Below, one piece after another: positions 5,844 through 17,871 of a stretch of 53,040 nucleotides of DNA. The notes beneath the pieces are model-generated. The model was given only the letters and a program-made list of their open reading frames with translations, ran no database searches and had not been told where the DNA came from. The DNA comes from Dethiobacter sp. (lineage in GTDB: Bacteria; Bacillota; Dethiobacteria; Dethiobacterales; Dethiobacteraceae): positions 1 through 53,040 of the forward strand of contig JAGXTN010000021.1 in assembly GCA_018333455.1 (NCBI GenBank), given 5' to 3'. Numbering within the stretch: position 1 is the stretch's first letter; each line of letters begins with the position of its first letter. Both the position numbers and the translations under genes were made by a program.

Positions 5844-7973
5844 TTAGTCTTGTACACCGGTAAGCATAAAGTCGATCTGTCGATTTTCTTTGCTAACGCG
5901 CTTCAGGATAACGCGAACAGGCTGTCCAATTCGGTATGATTTTCCAGTTCTCTCACCGATGAGAGTCAGCTTATCCTCATGAAAATTGTAATAGTCATCC
6001 TCCATACTGGAAACATGAATTAACCCTTCCACCAGGTTATCCAGTTCAGCGAACAAGCCAAAGGAAGTTACACCGGAAATGACGGCATCATATTCCTGAC
6101 CTTCCTTTCCTTCCATGAACTCAACTTTTTTCATATCAACACTCTCGCGCTCTGCTTCCATGGCCAAGCGTTCGCGTGTAGATGAACGATCTGCGGCGTT
6201 ATAGTTGTTATTAGCAATTTTCGCAAGTCTTTTTGCTGACGGTGTCCCAGTCAAGTATTCGCGTAGCAAGCGATGAATTACCAAGTCAGGATAGCGGCGA
6301 ATAGGCGAAGTGAAGTGGGTGTAGTATTCGGCAGCTAGGCCGTAGTGCACCGCGTTTTCTGAAGTATAGCGGGCCTGCTTCATGGCTCGCAAAAGCACCG
6401 TGTTTATAACCCGTTCCTCCGGTTTTCCTGCTATATTGTGCAGCAAAGCCTGCAGTGAGGAGGAATGCATTTTTTCGGGCGCGCCCTTGATGGAAAGTCC
6501 AAGGTTCTGAACAAAATCACGGAAGTGAATCATCTTCTCGTCAGCAGGCTTTTCATGCACCCGATAAACAAAAGGAAGCTTTAGCCGAAAGATATGTTCG
6601 GCAACCGTTTCATTGCAAACCAACATAAATTCTTCAATGATAATTTCTGCAATGGTACGGGGACGCTTCTCAAGCGCAATCGGCTTACCGTCATCATCTA
6701 GCTTCACTTTTATTTCGGGAACCGCAAAATCCAAGGCGCCGCGCTTAAAGCGCTTTTCCCTGAGCAGCAAGGCTAAGCGGCGCATTTCTTCAAACATGGG
6801 AACTAGTAAACTGTACCGCTTACGCAAATCTTCGTGATTATCTTCGAGGATCGCCCGCACGTCGTCATAAGTCATTCTTTCTCGGGTACGGATTACACTG
6901 GGGGTAAAATGGTGAGCGAGCAACTGCCCCTGATGATTAAACTCCATAAAAGCACTCATGGCTAGGCGGTCAACATTGGGATTTAAGCTGCAAAGGTCAT
7001 TAGAGAGCTCCGGCGGTAGCATGGGAATCACACGATCAACTAGGTAAATGCTGGTACCACGCTGAAAAGCCTCTTTATCTAAAGCTGTGCCTTCTTTGAC
7101 ATAATAGCCGACATCTGCAATGTGCACACCTAACTCCCAATTGCCATTTTCCTTTTTATGAAGCGAGACGGCATCATCCAAATCCTTGGCATCAGCACCA
7201 TCAATCGTCACCATGAGCAATTCACGGAGGTCGCGCCTGCCTGTCAGCTCTTCTGCAGACAATTGACGGCTATATGCTTCCAGTTCTTTCAAAACTGCCG
7301 GGGGAAACTCTTCCGGCAATTCATGTTTTTTGATAATCGAAAGAGTGTCTACCCCTTTTTCTCCAGGAAAACCAATTACATCAACAATAGCTCCCTCAGG
7401 ATTGCGTCGTTGTTCCGGCCAGCGGGTAATTTCAACCTGGACTTTCATGCCGTTTTTAAGTTGTTTTGCTTCACCTTTCGGAATAAAAATGTCTTGTGCG
7501 ATGCGCTGGTCGTCTGGTATGACAAATCCGTATTGCCGACCGGCTTCGTAGCGGCCAACAATCAGCTTGGAGCGGCGCTGCAGAATGCGAATAATTTCGC
7601 CCTCATTATTCCTGTTGCTGCTAGCACTTTTCACTAACCGCGCCACGACTATATCGCCGTGCATAGCACCATTCATCTGGTTGGCCGGGACAAAAATGTC
7701 GCTGGTTGCTGGGTTGTCCTGGATAATAAAACCAAAGCCAGACTGATGGCCCTGCAACCTCCCTACCACCAGATTCATTCTTTCCGGCACACCATAAAGG
7801 CCATAGCGGTTTTTAATTACTTTGCCTGCCTGCTCCATTTCCTCCAGAAAACCCTGAAAGCGTTTGAGATCTCTCTTTTCATTGATACCTAACTGCCGAC
7901 TCAAGTCTTCTACTTTTAGCGGCTTGTATGCGCCTTCACGCATATAGTTCAATACTTTTTCCTCAAAACTCAT
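5844..7973 (-). CDS. rnr: Ribonuclease R
   Basis: Processive 3'-to-5' exoribonuclease that degrades structured RNA and works with tmRNA-SmpB on non-stop mRNAs. The protein has 709 residues. In order: an N-terminal winged helix (about 1-60), two cold-shock-like domains (about 65-210), the RNB catalytic domain (about 245-580) with the metal-binding motif DGADAKDLDDAV, and a C-terminal S1 domain (about 625-705). It lacks the Lys-rich tail of the E. coli enzyme, which is common in Bacillota. ATG 7973 follows GAGG. It lies 31 bases after the HD protein on the same strand. The rnr-smpB-ssrA grouping, in transcription order, is widespread and fits their shared role in trans-translation. Confidence 0.96.
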   Translation of the reverse strand: MSFEEKVLNYMREGAYKPLKVEDLSRQLGINEKRDLKRFQGFLEEMEQAGKVIKNRYGLYGVPERMNLVVGRLQGHQSGFGFIIQDNPATSDIFVPANQMNGAMHGDIVVARLVKSASSNRNNEGEIIRILQRRSKLIVGRYEAGRQYGFVIPDDQRIAQDIFIPKGEAKQLKNGMKVQVEITRWPEQRRNPEGAIVDVIGFPGEKGVDTLSIIKKHELPEEFPPAVLKELEAYSRQLSAEELTGRRDLRELLMVTIDGADAKDLDDAVSLHKKENGNWELGVHIADVGYYVKEGTALDKEAFQRGTSIYLVDRVIPMLPPELSNDLCSLNPNVDRLAMSAFMEFNHQGQLLAHHFTPSVIRTRERMTYDDVRAILEDNHEDLRKRYSLLVPMFEEMRRLALLLREKRFKRGALDFAVPEIKVKLDDDGKPIALEKRPRTIAEIIIEEFMLVCNETVAEHIFRLKLPFVYRVHEKPADEKMIHFRDFVQNLGLSIKGAPEKMHSSSLQALLHNIAGKPEERVINTVLLRAMKQARYTSENAVHYGLAAEYYTHFTSPIRRYPDLVIHRLLREYLTGTPSAKRLAKIANNNYNAADRSSTRERLAMEAERESVDMKKVEFMEGKEGQEYDAVISGVTSFGLFAELDNLVEGLIHVSSMEDDYYNFHEDKLTLIGERTGKSYRIGQPVRVILKRVSKENRQIDFMLTGVQD

Positions 7974-8004
7974 ATTTCTGCCTCATTTCTTTTGGTATCC
8001 TTCC

Positions 8005-8556
8005 TTAGAGCCCCAGTTCTCTCGAAGCATTCTGCATGGCTTCCAGGCTGATGCTAATAAATTCTTCTAGACTCAGACCCAACTGGCTGCATGCTTTAAT
8101 TTGCTCCCTGCTTGCACCGCGGGCAAAGTGTTTTTCGCCAAACCGGTTTAAAACAAACTGGGCATCAATGGCGGAGAGCTTTTTAGCCGGGTGAATCAGT
8201 GCTGCGGCCACAATCAGTCCGGTGACTGGGTCTGCGGCATAGAGTGCCTGGTCCATCCTGCTGATTCGAGCATGACCCAATAGTTCATTGTGGGCGCGAA
8301 CTGCTTGGATAATTTCTGCTGGGAAGCCTAATTCCTGCAATCTCTGCGCGGCAAGAAGCCCATGCTGCTCAGGATGTTCGACAGTTTCATCATAATCTAA
8401 GTCGTGGACAAGGCCTGCCAAGCGCCAAGCCTCTACGTCCGCGCCGCAGTGACAGGCCAACGCGCCCATCACTGCCTCTGTAGCGACCATGTGTTTAATT
8501 AAGTTTTTGTTTTTTGTATGTTTTTTAACCAAATTAAGCGCTTCCATACGCTCCAT
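8005..8556 (-). CDS. HD-domain (HDIG-like) phosphohydrolase
   Basis: A protein of 183 residues with the HD fold metal motif: an early His (KHMVATE), the HD pair in GLVHDLDYD, a second His in EHPEQHG and a late Asp in the YAADPVTG segment. The length and the sequence around LVHDLDYDE match the small HDIG family of Bacillota, whose substrates are unknown. It is predicted to be cytoplasmic. AGGGGTG lies before ATG 8556. It is read toward rnr with a 31-base gap and may be co-transcribed. A terminator for hppA lies just upstream, so this gene needs its own promoter in 8557-8660; I see no convincing one. Confidence 0.85.
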   Translation of the reverse strand: MERMEALNLVKKHTKNKNLIKHMVATEAVMGALACHCGADVEAWRLAGLVHDLDYDETVEHPEQHGLLAAQRLQELGFPAEIIQAVRAHNELLGHARISRMDQALYAADPVTGLIVAAALIHPAKKLSAIDAQFVLNRFGEKHFARGASREQIKACSQLGLSLEEFISISLEAMQNASRELGL

Positions 8557-8662
8557 AGCAGTTCACCCCTGAAAAATAATATATTTACGAGCCATTTTTC
8601 CATTCGGCTTAGATCGAATAAATCCCTGCTTTATGCCTAGGCAAACATTTAATAAAGGTAAC

Positions 8663-8702
8663 AAAAACCCCCCCAAGCTAAGATCCGTCTTAGAGTGGGG
8701 GG
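8663..8702 (-). terminator. Terminator of hppA
   Basis: On the - strand a six-C run and CTAAGA pair with their complements across a CGGA loop with a small mismatch. The hairpin is followed by TTTTTGTT. It lies 36 bases after the hppA stop. Confidence 0.85.
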
Positions 8703-8738
8703 ATTAATCACGTCTTATTTGCAGCACTTCTATCAGTT

Positions 8739-10736
8739 TTAGAAGAAGCGCTCAATCAGGGGAACGACGCGGGCGAAAAGCGGAGCAAAAACAAGCGCCA
8801 CAATGCTCATCAGCTTGATAAGAATGTTAAGCGAAGGACCGGATGTGTCTTTAAACGGGTCACCAACAGTGTCACCAACAACAGCAGCTTTATGCGGGTC
8901 GGAACCCTTGCCGCCATGAGCGCCACCTTCAATATATTTTTTTGCATTATCCCATGCGCCGCCGGCGTTTGCCATGAAAATAGCCATGAGCACACCTGTA
9001 ATCGTTGCACCGGCCAATAATCCGCCTAACGCTTCTGCACCCAAGACTAGTCCGGTAGCAACGGGCACAAGTACTGCCAGCAGGCCCGGCACCACCATTT
9101 GTTTCAGGGCAGCGGCGGTGGAGATATCTACACAGCGAGCATAATCGGGCTTTGCTTTCCCTGCCATCAGGCCGGGAATTTCCCTGAATTGACGACGAAC
9201 TTCTTCAATCATTTCAAATGCTGCCCGACCCACCGCTTCCATGGTTAGGGCAGAAAAGAAGAAGGGAAGCATTCCGCCAAGAAACAAACCAACAATTACC
9301 GTGGCACTGGTGATATCAATTGAGGGGATATTGGCTGCCTGGGTATAGGCAGTAAAAAGAGCCAGGGCAGTTAAAGCGGCAGAACCAATGGCGAAACCTT
9401 TACCAATGGCAGCAGTCGTGTTACCCATCGCATCCAGTTGATCCGTAATTTTACGAACAGACTTATCCAAGTGGGACATTTCGGCGATACCACCGGCGTT
9501 ATCGGCAATTGGGCCGTAGGCATCAACCGCGATGGTCATTCCCGCAGTCGCCAGCATGCCGACAGCAGAAATAGCAATCCCATAAAGACCTGCTGTTTCA
9601 TAAGCAATGATAACAGCACTGCCAAGCACCAAGATCGGCAATAGTGTAGAGCGCATGCCCACAGCCAAACCGGAGATGATGGTTGTGGCCGGACCGGTTA
9701 GTGATGCTTCTGCAATCCCTTGTACAGGCCTGTAATGATCTGAAGTATAGTATTCAGTGATGCGGCCAATTAAGATCCCGGCTACTAAACCGGAAACTAC
9801 GGCAAAAAACGGGCCGATACCACCAAAAACTTCTCTGTAATTATTAATAATGAAAAACGCAGCTATAATTACCAAGATGCCGCTAACCAAGGTGCCGCGC
9901 TCTAACGCGGTAGACAGTTTGACTCCCTCTTTTGCTTTAACAAAAAAGGTGCCTAAAATAGCAGCAATAATTCCGGTAGCAGAGACTAGCATCGGCACGA
10001 GCACACCCTCAATGCCGTAAACCACAACACCGATGGTGATAGCAGCAATAATAGCTCCCACATAAGATTCAAATAAATCCGCACCCATACCGGCGACGTC
10101 ACCAACGTTGTCGCCTACATTATCTGCAATAACAGCCGGGTTGCGGGGATCGTCTTCGGGGATACCTGCTTCTACTTTTCCTACTAAATCAGCACCAACG
10201 TCCGCAGCTTTGGTATAAATACCGCCGCCTACACGGGCAAAAAGAGCGATGGAGCTGGCGCCAAGAGCATAGCCGGTAAGCATCTGCACATCGCCGAAAA
10301 TCAGGTACAGAACGCCCAGGCCCAAGAGTCCCAAACCAACAACAGAAAGACCCATGACTGCACCGCCAGAAAATGCCAAGGTCAGCGCTTCATTTATCCC
10401 TTTGCGGGCAGCATTGGTTGTACGCACATTGGCTTTAGTAGCTATGTTCATCCCAATATAACCGGCCAGCGCTGAAGCGAATGACCCTACCAAATAGGAG
10501 ACAGCCGTACCTATGTCAATAGCGAAAGTGATTACAAAAAAGAGAATAATGACAAAAATGAGCAGGACACGGTATTCACGTTTAAGGAAAGCCAGAGAAC
10601 CCTCTTGAATTGCCTGAGCTATTTCTTTCATCCGTTCGTTGCCAGGATCCGCTTTGCTAACTCTGGCAGCTAAGTAAAAAGCGAACAGCAGACCTACAAC
10701 ACCCGCAAGCGGCGCCAATATGATAAGATTTTCCAT
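8739..10736 (-). CDS. hppA: Membrane-bound ion-translocating pyrophosphatase, K+-dependent type
   Basis: Hydrolyses pyrophosphate and pumps H+ and/or Na+ across the membrane. The protein has 665 residues with about 15-16 hydrophobic helices. The signature [20 protein letters not shown] is present, followed by [19 protein letters not shown], and near the C-terminus [14 protein letters not shown]. In [18 protein letters not shown] the position that is Lys in K+-independent enzymes is Ala, which marks the K+-dependent class. H+ and Na+ pumps cannot be separated here without alignment. A hairpin and 52 bases separate it from secG upstream on the same strand. In an anaerobe this enzyme saves energy by coupling biosynthetic pyrophosphate to an ion gradient. 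Confidence 0.96.
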   Translation of the reverse strand: MENLIILAPLAGVVGLLFAFYLAARVSKADPGNERMKEIAQAIQEGSLAFLKREYRVLLIFVIILFFVITFAIDIGTAVSYLVGSFASALAGYIGMNIATKANVRTTNAARKGINEALTLAFSGGAVMGLSVVGLGLLGLGVLYLIFGDVQMLTGYALGASSIALFARVGGGIYTKAADVGADLVGKVEAGIPEDDPRNPAVIADNVGDNVGDVAGMGADLFESYVGAIIAAITIGVVVYGIEGVLVPMLVSATGIIAAILGTFFVKAKEGVKLSTALERGTLVSGILVIIAAFFIINNYREVFGGIGPFFAVVSGLVAGILIGRITEYYTSDHYRPVQGIAEASLTGPATTIISGLAVGMRSTLLPILVLGSAVIIAYETAGLYGIAISAVGMLATAGMTIAVDAYGPIADNAGGIAEMSHLDKSVRKITDQLDAMGNTTAAIGKGFAIGSAALTALALFTAYTQAANIPSIDITSATVIVGLFLGGMLPFFFSALTMEAVGRAAFEMIEEVRRQFREIPGLMAGKAKPDYARCVDISTAAALKQMVVPGLLAVLVPVATGLVLGAEALGGLLAGATITGVLMAIFMANAGGAWDNAKKYIEGGAHGGKGSDPHKAAVVGDTVGDPFKDTSGPSLNILIKLMSIVALVFAPLFARVVPLIERFF

Positions 10737-10788
10737 ACAGTTTCTACTCCTCCTTCTATCTAGATTCTATCTTGACCCGGCAGCCGGG

Positions 10789-11016
10789 TTAAGCTCTAAG
10801 GATCGTCAAGACAATAGCCAGCACCATAAACAAAACAGCGAAGACGACAGTTAGTTTTGCCAGCAAATCATCTACGCCTTTTTTCTTGCCGAATATAGAC
10901 TGGGATGCGCCAGTAATTGCTCCGGAAAGACCGGCCGACTTGGAAGACTGTAAAAGAACGGATGCAACCATACCTAGAGCTGCCAGCAAGAACAAAATAT
11001 TAACTGCTATTTCCAT
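10789..11016 (-). CDS. secG: Preprotein translocase subunit SecG
   Basis: Small membrane subunit of the SecYEG channel. It has 75 residues with two helices (residues about 2-22 and 52-72) joined by the conserved loop QSSKSAGLSGAITGASQSIF, followed by KKKGVDDLLAKLT. An in-frame GTG at 11025 lies only one base after AGGAGG, so ATG 11016, with 8 bases of spacing, is the better start. A sigma-A promoter lies at 11106-11134. hppA follows on the same strand. A small GC hairpin (10775-10789) overlaps the stop. Confidence 0.93.
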   Translation of the reverse strand: MEIAVNILFLLAALGMVASVLLQSSKSAGLSGAITGASQSIFGKKKGVDDLLAKLTVVFAVLFMVLAIVLTILRA

Positions 11017-11105
11017 CCACCACACCTCCTTTTTTGAGCCACAATGAATTTGTCAAAATATTGAGGAAATAACCTCCGCCACGCTCTGCCTTAGAGCACA
11101 AAGAT

Positions 11106-11134
11106 ATTCTATCATACAGCTTTAGAAAAAACAA
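11106..11134 (-). promoter_or_regulatory. Sigma-A promoter of secG
   Basis: TTGTTT (11134-11129), a 17-base spacer and TAGAAT (11111-11106) lie about 90 bases before the secG start, in the AT-rich gap after the tupA remnant. Confidence 0.6.
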
Positions 11135-11191
11135 TAAACGATTTACATTTTTTAAGCAGATTCCACTGTGGTGGGCAACAAGCAAGGGCAA

Positions 11192-14585
<3,394 letters not shown>

Positions 14586-14589
<4 letters not shown>

Positions 14590-15356
14590 GATGCAACTGC
14601 TCCCAAAGCGTTTTGCACAATAGCGGCAAAGATTAGCGGATCAAGACTGGCGCCGCCTACCAGAGCACCATCAATCTCAACCTCCCGCAAAAATTCGTCG
14701 ATATTTTCCGGCTTAACACTGCCACCATATTGAATTCTAAGATCACGTGCCACTTTAAGGCTAAACATCTCGCCAATTATTTTGCGGATATGGCGAGCCA
14801 CCGCGGCTGCGTCGTGAGCGCTGGCTGTCAAACCGCTGCCGATTGCCCAAACAGGCTCATAAGCCACAACTACTCTGCGTACATGGGAGGGATCCAGACC
14901 CCTCAAGGCGATACTAACCTGTTCTCCCACTACACTGTTTGTCTGCTCCGCCTTGCGCTGTTGCAGCGTTTCCCCCACACAGACAATAGGCACCAGCTCA
15001 TGGGCAAAGGCCGCCCTAACTTTGCGGGACACCTGCTGATCCGTCTCGCCAAAAAGCTGTCGCCGTTCCGAATGGCCGAGAATCACATATTGCGCACCTA
15101 AATCTTTTAGCAGCAGCGGTGAGACTTCGCCTGTGAACGCGCCGGCTGTTTCCCAATACATGTTCTGCGCACCAAGCTTGAAGCCATACTTTCGACATGG
15201 CTCCGCAATTAAAGCAAGCAAAGGGCACGGTGGACAAAGCACTGTTTCCAGCGCATCTTCTGCCTTCAACTGACTTCCCAGCTGACTTACAAAGCTTGTA
15301 GCCTCCTCACTCGTTTTATGCATTTTCCAGTTAGCGGCAATAATTGGTATCCGCAT
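14586..15356 (-). CDS. tpiA: Triosephosphate isomerase
   Basis: Interconverts dihydroxyacetone phosphate and glyceraldehyde 3-phosphate. The protein has 256 residues. Motifs: AANWKMHKT (catalytic Lys), ILGHSERRQLFGE (catalytic His), VAYEPVWAIGSG (catalytic Glu) and QYGGSVKPEN. An upstream in-frame extension to 15452 lies inside pgk and has no family match; ATG 15356 follows AGGAAGGGG and gives the normal N-terminus. It lies 28 bases after pgk and overlaps gpmI. Confidence 0.97.
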
Positions 15357-15384
15357 GCCAAACCCCTTCCTGTGGACTACTAAG

Positions 15385-16578
15385 TTAGCTCTCTTGAAGA
15401 ACTGCAATTCCAGGCAGCTCTTTCCCCTCCCAAAACTCCAACGTAGCGCCACCCCCGGTGGAAATGTGTGAAATCTGCTTATCTACACCTGCTTTTTCCG
15501 CCGCCGCAATCATATCGCCGCCGCCAATAATCGAAAATGCTTCAGATTGCGCAAGAGTATGGAGCAGCTCAATACTCCCCTGCGCGAAAGCATCCAGCTC
15601 ATACATCCCCAGCGGACCGTTCCACAAAACAGTGCCTGCCTTACTAACCAGATCTCCATAGCTCCTTCTTGTTTGCGGGCCAATATCAAGAGCCATTTTA
15701 CCTGGCTGCACCGAATCCACCGTAACAGCTTGAGCGCCAAGCCCATCTTTCGGGCTATCTGCCACAATCAAGTCCGATGGTAGACAAAGCTTTACCTTGA
15801 GGATTGCTGCCTCGCGCATAATTTCAACCGCGGCTGCCAGCTGGTCCTCTTCCACGAGCGACTTACCCAGCTGATATCCTTTTGCCTTCAAAAAAGTATT
15901 AGCCATGCCGCCGCCAAGCAAAAGAGTATCCACCAGCCTCAGCAGATTATGTAAAACTCCAATTTTATCGGCAATTTTACTGCCCCCTACGATGGCTACC
16001 AAAGGCCGCCGCGGGTTAAGCAGGCTTTTAGAGAGATTTTCTATTTCTGCCACCATCAGCATGCCTGCTACTGCTGGAAGGTATTGTGCCACCCCGGTGT
16101 TGGAGGCGTGTGCCCTGTGCGCAGTACCGAAGGCATCGGAAACAAACAGATCGGCAAGTTCGGCGTATGCCTTAGCCAGTGCTGGGTCATTACTCTTTTC
16201 TCCGGGGTGGAAACGCACATTTTCCAGCAGAAGAAGCTCTCCAGGCTGCAGAGCTGCGGCGGCAAGAGAAACTTCTTCGCCTACTACTTCATCGACCTTC
16301 TGCACATGGCGATCTAGCAGCAGAGACAACCGCGCCGCCACTGCGTCCATGCGCAAACTTTCATCCGGCTTCCCTTTTGGACGACCAAGGTGACTAGCTA
16401 AAATTACTGCGGCTCCCTGCGCCAGCATGTAGCGGATAGTGGGCAGCGCCGCCTTGATCTTCGTATCGTCAGTAATTTCACCATGTTCATTTCTGGGCAC
16501 ATTAAAATCTACACGAGTAAAGACCCGTTTGCCAGACAGGTCAATATCTTTGACTGATTTTTTTGTCAAGAAAGACAC
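15385..16578 (-). CDS. pgk: Phosphoglycerate kinase
   Basis: Transfers phosphate from 1,3-bisphosphoglycerate to ADP. The protein has 397 residues. Motifs: VFTRVDFNVPRN near the start, LASHLGRPKG, ENVRFHPGE, SDAFGTAHRAHASN, the hinge and nucleotide-domain motif VAIVGGSKIADKIGVL, GGGMANTFL, and at the end FSIIGGGDMIAAAEKAG and HISTGGGATLEFWEGKELPG. The length is normal. It lies 51 bases after gap, a gap that holds a GC-rich hairpin (about 16595-16620), which might mark mRNA processing between gap and the rest of the operon. Confidence 0.98.
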   Translation of the reverse strand: MSFLTKKSVKDIDLSGKRVFTRVDFNVPRNEHGEITDDTKIKAALPTIRYMLAQGAAVILASHLGRPKGKPDESLRMDAVAARLSLLLDRHVQKVDEVVGEEVSLAAAALQPGELLLLENVRFHPGEKSNDPALAKAYAELADLFVSDAFGTAHRAHASNTGVAQYLPAVAGMLMVAEIENLSKSLLNPRRPLVAIVGGSKIADKIGVLHNLLRLVDTLLLGGGMANTFLKAKGYQLGKSLVEEDQLAAAVEIMREAAILKVKLCLPSDLIVADSPKDGLGAQAVTVDSVQPGKMALDIGPQTRRSYGDLVSKAGTVLWNGPLGMYELDAFAQGSIELLHTLAQSEAFSIIGGGDMIAAAEKAGVDKQISHISTGGGATLEFWEGKELPGIAVLQES

Positions 16579-16629
16579 CTCCGCAAAAGAAGCTGCCGCA
16601 GCCTCTCACGCAGGCGGCAACTTTTCTAT

Positions 16630-17637
16630 TTATAAGCCCTGTTTTGCGATAAAGAGAGCCAGATCAATAACACGACAAGCATAGGCATACTCATTGTCAT
16701 ACCAAGCGATCACTTTGACCAGATTATCCTGCACAACCATGGTGGACAGGGCGTCTATAACGCTAGAACGCGAATCTCCCTTATAATCCACAGAAACTAG
16801 CGGCTCATCAGAAACACCAAGAATTCCTTTCATCCGACCGGCGGCAGCGCGACGGAAAGCATTATTAACTTGTTCTGTTGTTACAGAGTTGTCCAGTTCC
16901 GCCACCAGATCAACTAATGAGACGGTAGGAGTCGGCACCCGAATTGCTAAACCGTCTACTCTGCCGCGAATCCCGGGCATGACCATGGATACGGCACGCG
17001 CCGCTCCTGTGGTGGTCGGAATCATGGACAAGGCGGCCGCTCTGGCGCGACGCAAATCACTATGTGCCAGGTCCAAAATCCTCTGGTCGTTAGTATACGC
17101 ATGAATAGTCGTCATTAACCCTTTCTTAAAGCCAAATTCATCATCAAGCACTTTGCAGACAGGCGCCAGGCAATTGGTGGTGCAGGAAGCATTAGAAATG
17201 ACATGGTGATTGGCCGGATCATACTTATCTTCATTTACCCCCATTACGACTGTATAATCTTCCCCTTCAGCCGGGGCTGTAATAATAACTTTCTTTGCAC
17301 TGCCGTCCAGTTGCTTTCCGGCTTCGCGAGCATCACTAAACGACCCCGTAGCTTCAATTACGATCTCCACACCATAATCACTCCAGTTAAGATTGGCGGG
17401 ATGACGATCAGCCAGAATTTTTACTTCCCGCCCATTTAACAGGAGCGCATTCTTTAACGGCTCCACATCGTAAGGTGTGCGGCCGTAGAGCGAGTCATAC
17501 TTCAAAAGATGCGCCAGCATCTTCGGATCTCGTGTACTGTTAAAAGCTACCATTTCCAGCTCAGGATGCTCCTCTACCAGTCGGATGCACGCGCGCCCGA
17601 TTCGACCGAAACCGTTTACACCGATTTTAATCGTCAT
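16630..17637 (-). CDS. gap: Glyceraldehyde-3-phosphate dehydrogenase, type I
   Basis: Oxidises glyceraldehyde 3-phosphate with NAD to 1,3-bisphosphoglycerate. The protein has 335 residues. The Rossmann motif is GVNGFGRIGRACIR, the catalytic Cys is in ISNASCTTNCLAPV, the catalytic His is in TTIHAYTNDQ, and the C-terminus WYDNEYAYACRVIDL is typical. AGGGAGG precedes the ATG. It is the first gene of gap-pgk-tpiA-gpmI-eno. No cggR-type repressor gene lies upstream; the leader holds an imperfect palindrome at 17729-17763. Confidence 0.98.
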   Translation of the reverse strand: MTIKIGVNGFGRIGRACIRLVEEHPELEMVAFNSTRDPKMLAHLLKYDSLYGRTPYDVEPLKNALLLNGREVKILADRHPANLNWSDYGVEIVIEATGSFSDAREAGKQLDGSAKKVIITAPAEGEDYTVVMGVNEDKYDPANHHVISNASCTTNCLAPVCKVLDDEFGFKKGLMTTIHAYTNDQRILDLAHSDLRRARAAALSMIPTTTGAARAVSMVMPGIRGRVDGLAIRVPTPTVSLVDLVAELDNSVTTEQVNNAFRRAAAGRMKGILGVSDEPLVSVDYKGDSRSSVIDALSTMVVQDNLVKVIAWYDNEYAYACRVIDLALFIAKQGL

Positions 17638-17728
17638 TCTATTGCCTCCCTAAAATATAATCCTTAAAGCAAAACTTATCTTTTTGGAACAGAAGAAAAA
17701 CGCTTCGCGCTTTATCTACGACCCCCCA

Positions 17729-17763
17729 TTGTGTAGGAAATCATATAATTTCCTTACCCACAA
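17729..17763 (-). promoter_or_regulatory. Imperfect palindrome upstream of gap
   Basis: TTGTG, a TA core and GGAAAT on one side mirror ATTTCC, TA and CACAA on the other, around TATATG, with two extra bases in one arm. It lies about 90 bases before gap. It could be an operator or a leader hairpin; I could not find a convincing -35/-10 pair to place it against. Confidence 0.4.
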
Positions 17764-17833
17764 GAAAAATCCTCACCCAGAGGCGAAAGACGCATAGATA
17801 ATTCGCTAATAAAAGCTAAATTCCTGCCGCACC

Positions 17834-17871
17834 CGGAGAAAAGGATGTGCCTCTGCACATCCTTTTCTCCG
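17834..17871 (-). terminator. Terminator after rpoN
   Basis: A perfect 17-bp stem with a 4-base loop starts on the base after the rpoN stop codon. The inner core GGATGTGC / GCACATCC is followed by TTTTC on the - strand. Because A-rich and T-rich stretches are symmetrical it could work from both sides. Confidence 0.75.

Noticed and set aside
10775-10789. Terminator between secG and hppA
   Set aside because: The hairpin has six pairs and no T-run; it overlaps the secG stop and read-through into hppA is likely.
17634-17834. CggR operator before gap
   Set aside because: The palindrome lacks the CGGGAC repeats of CggR sites and no cggR gene is present.
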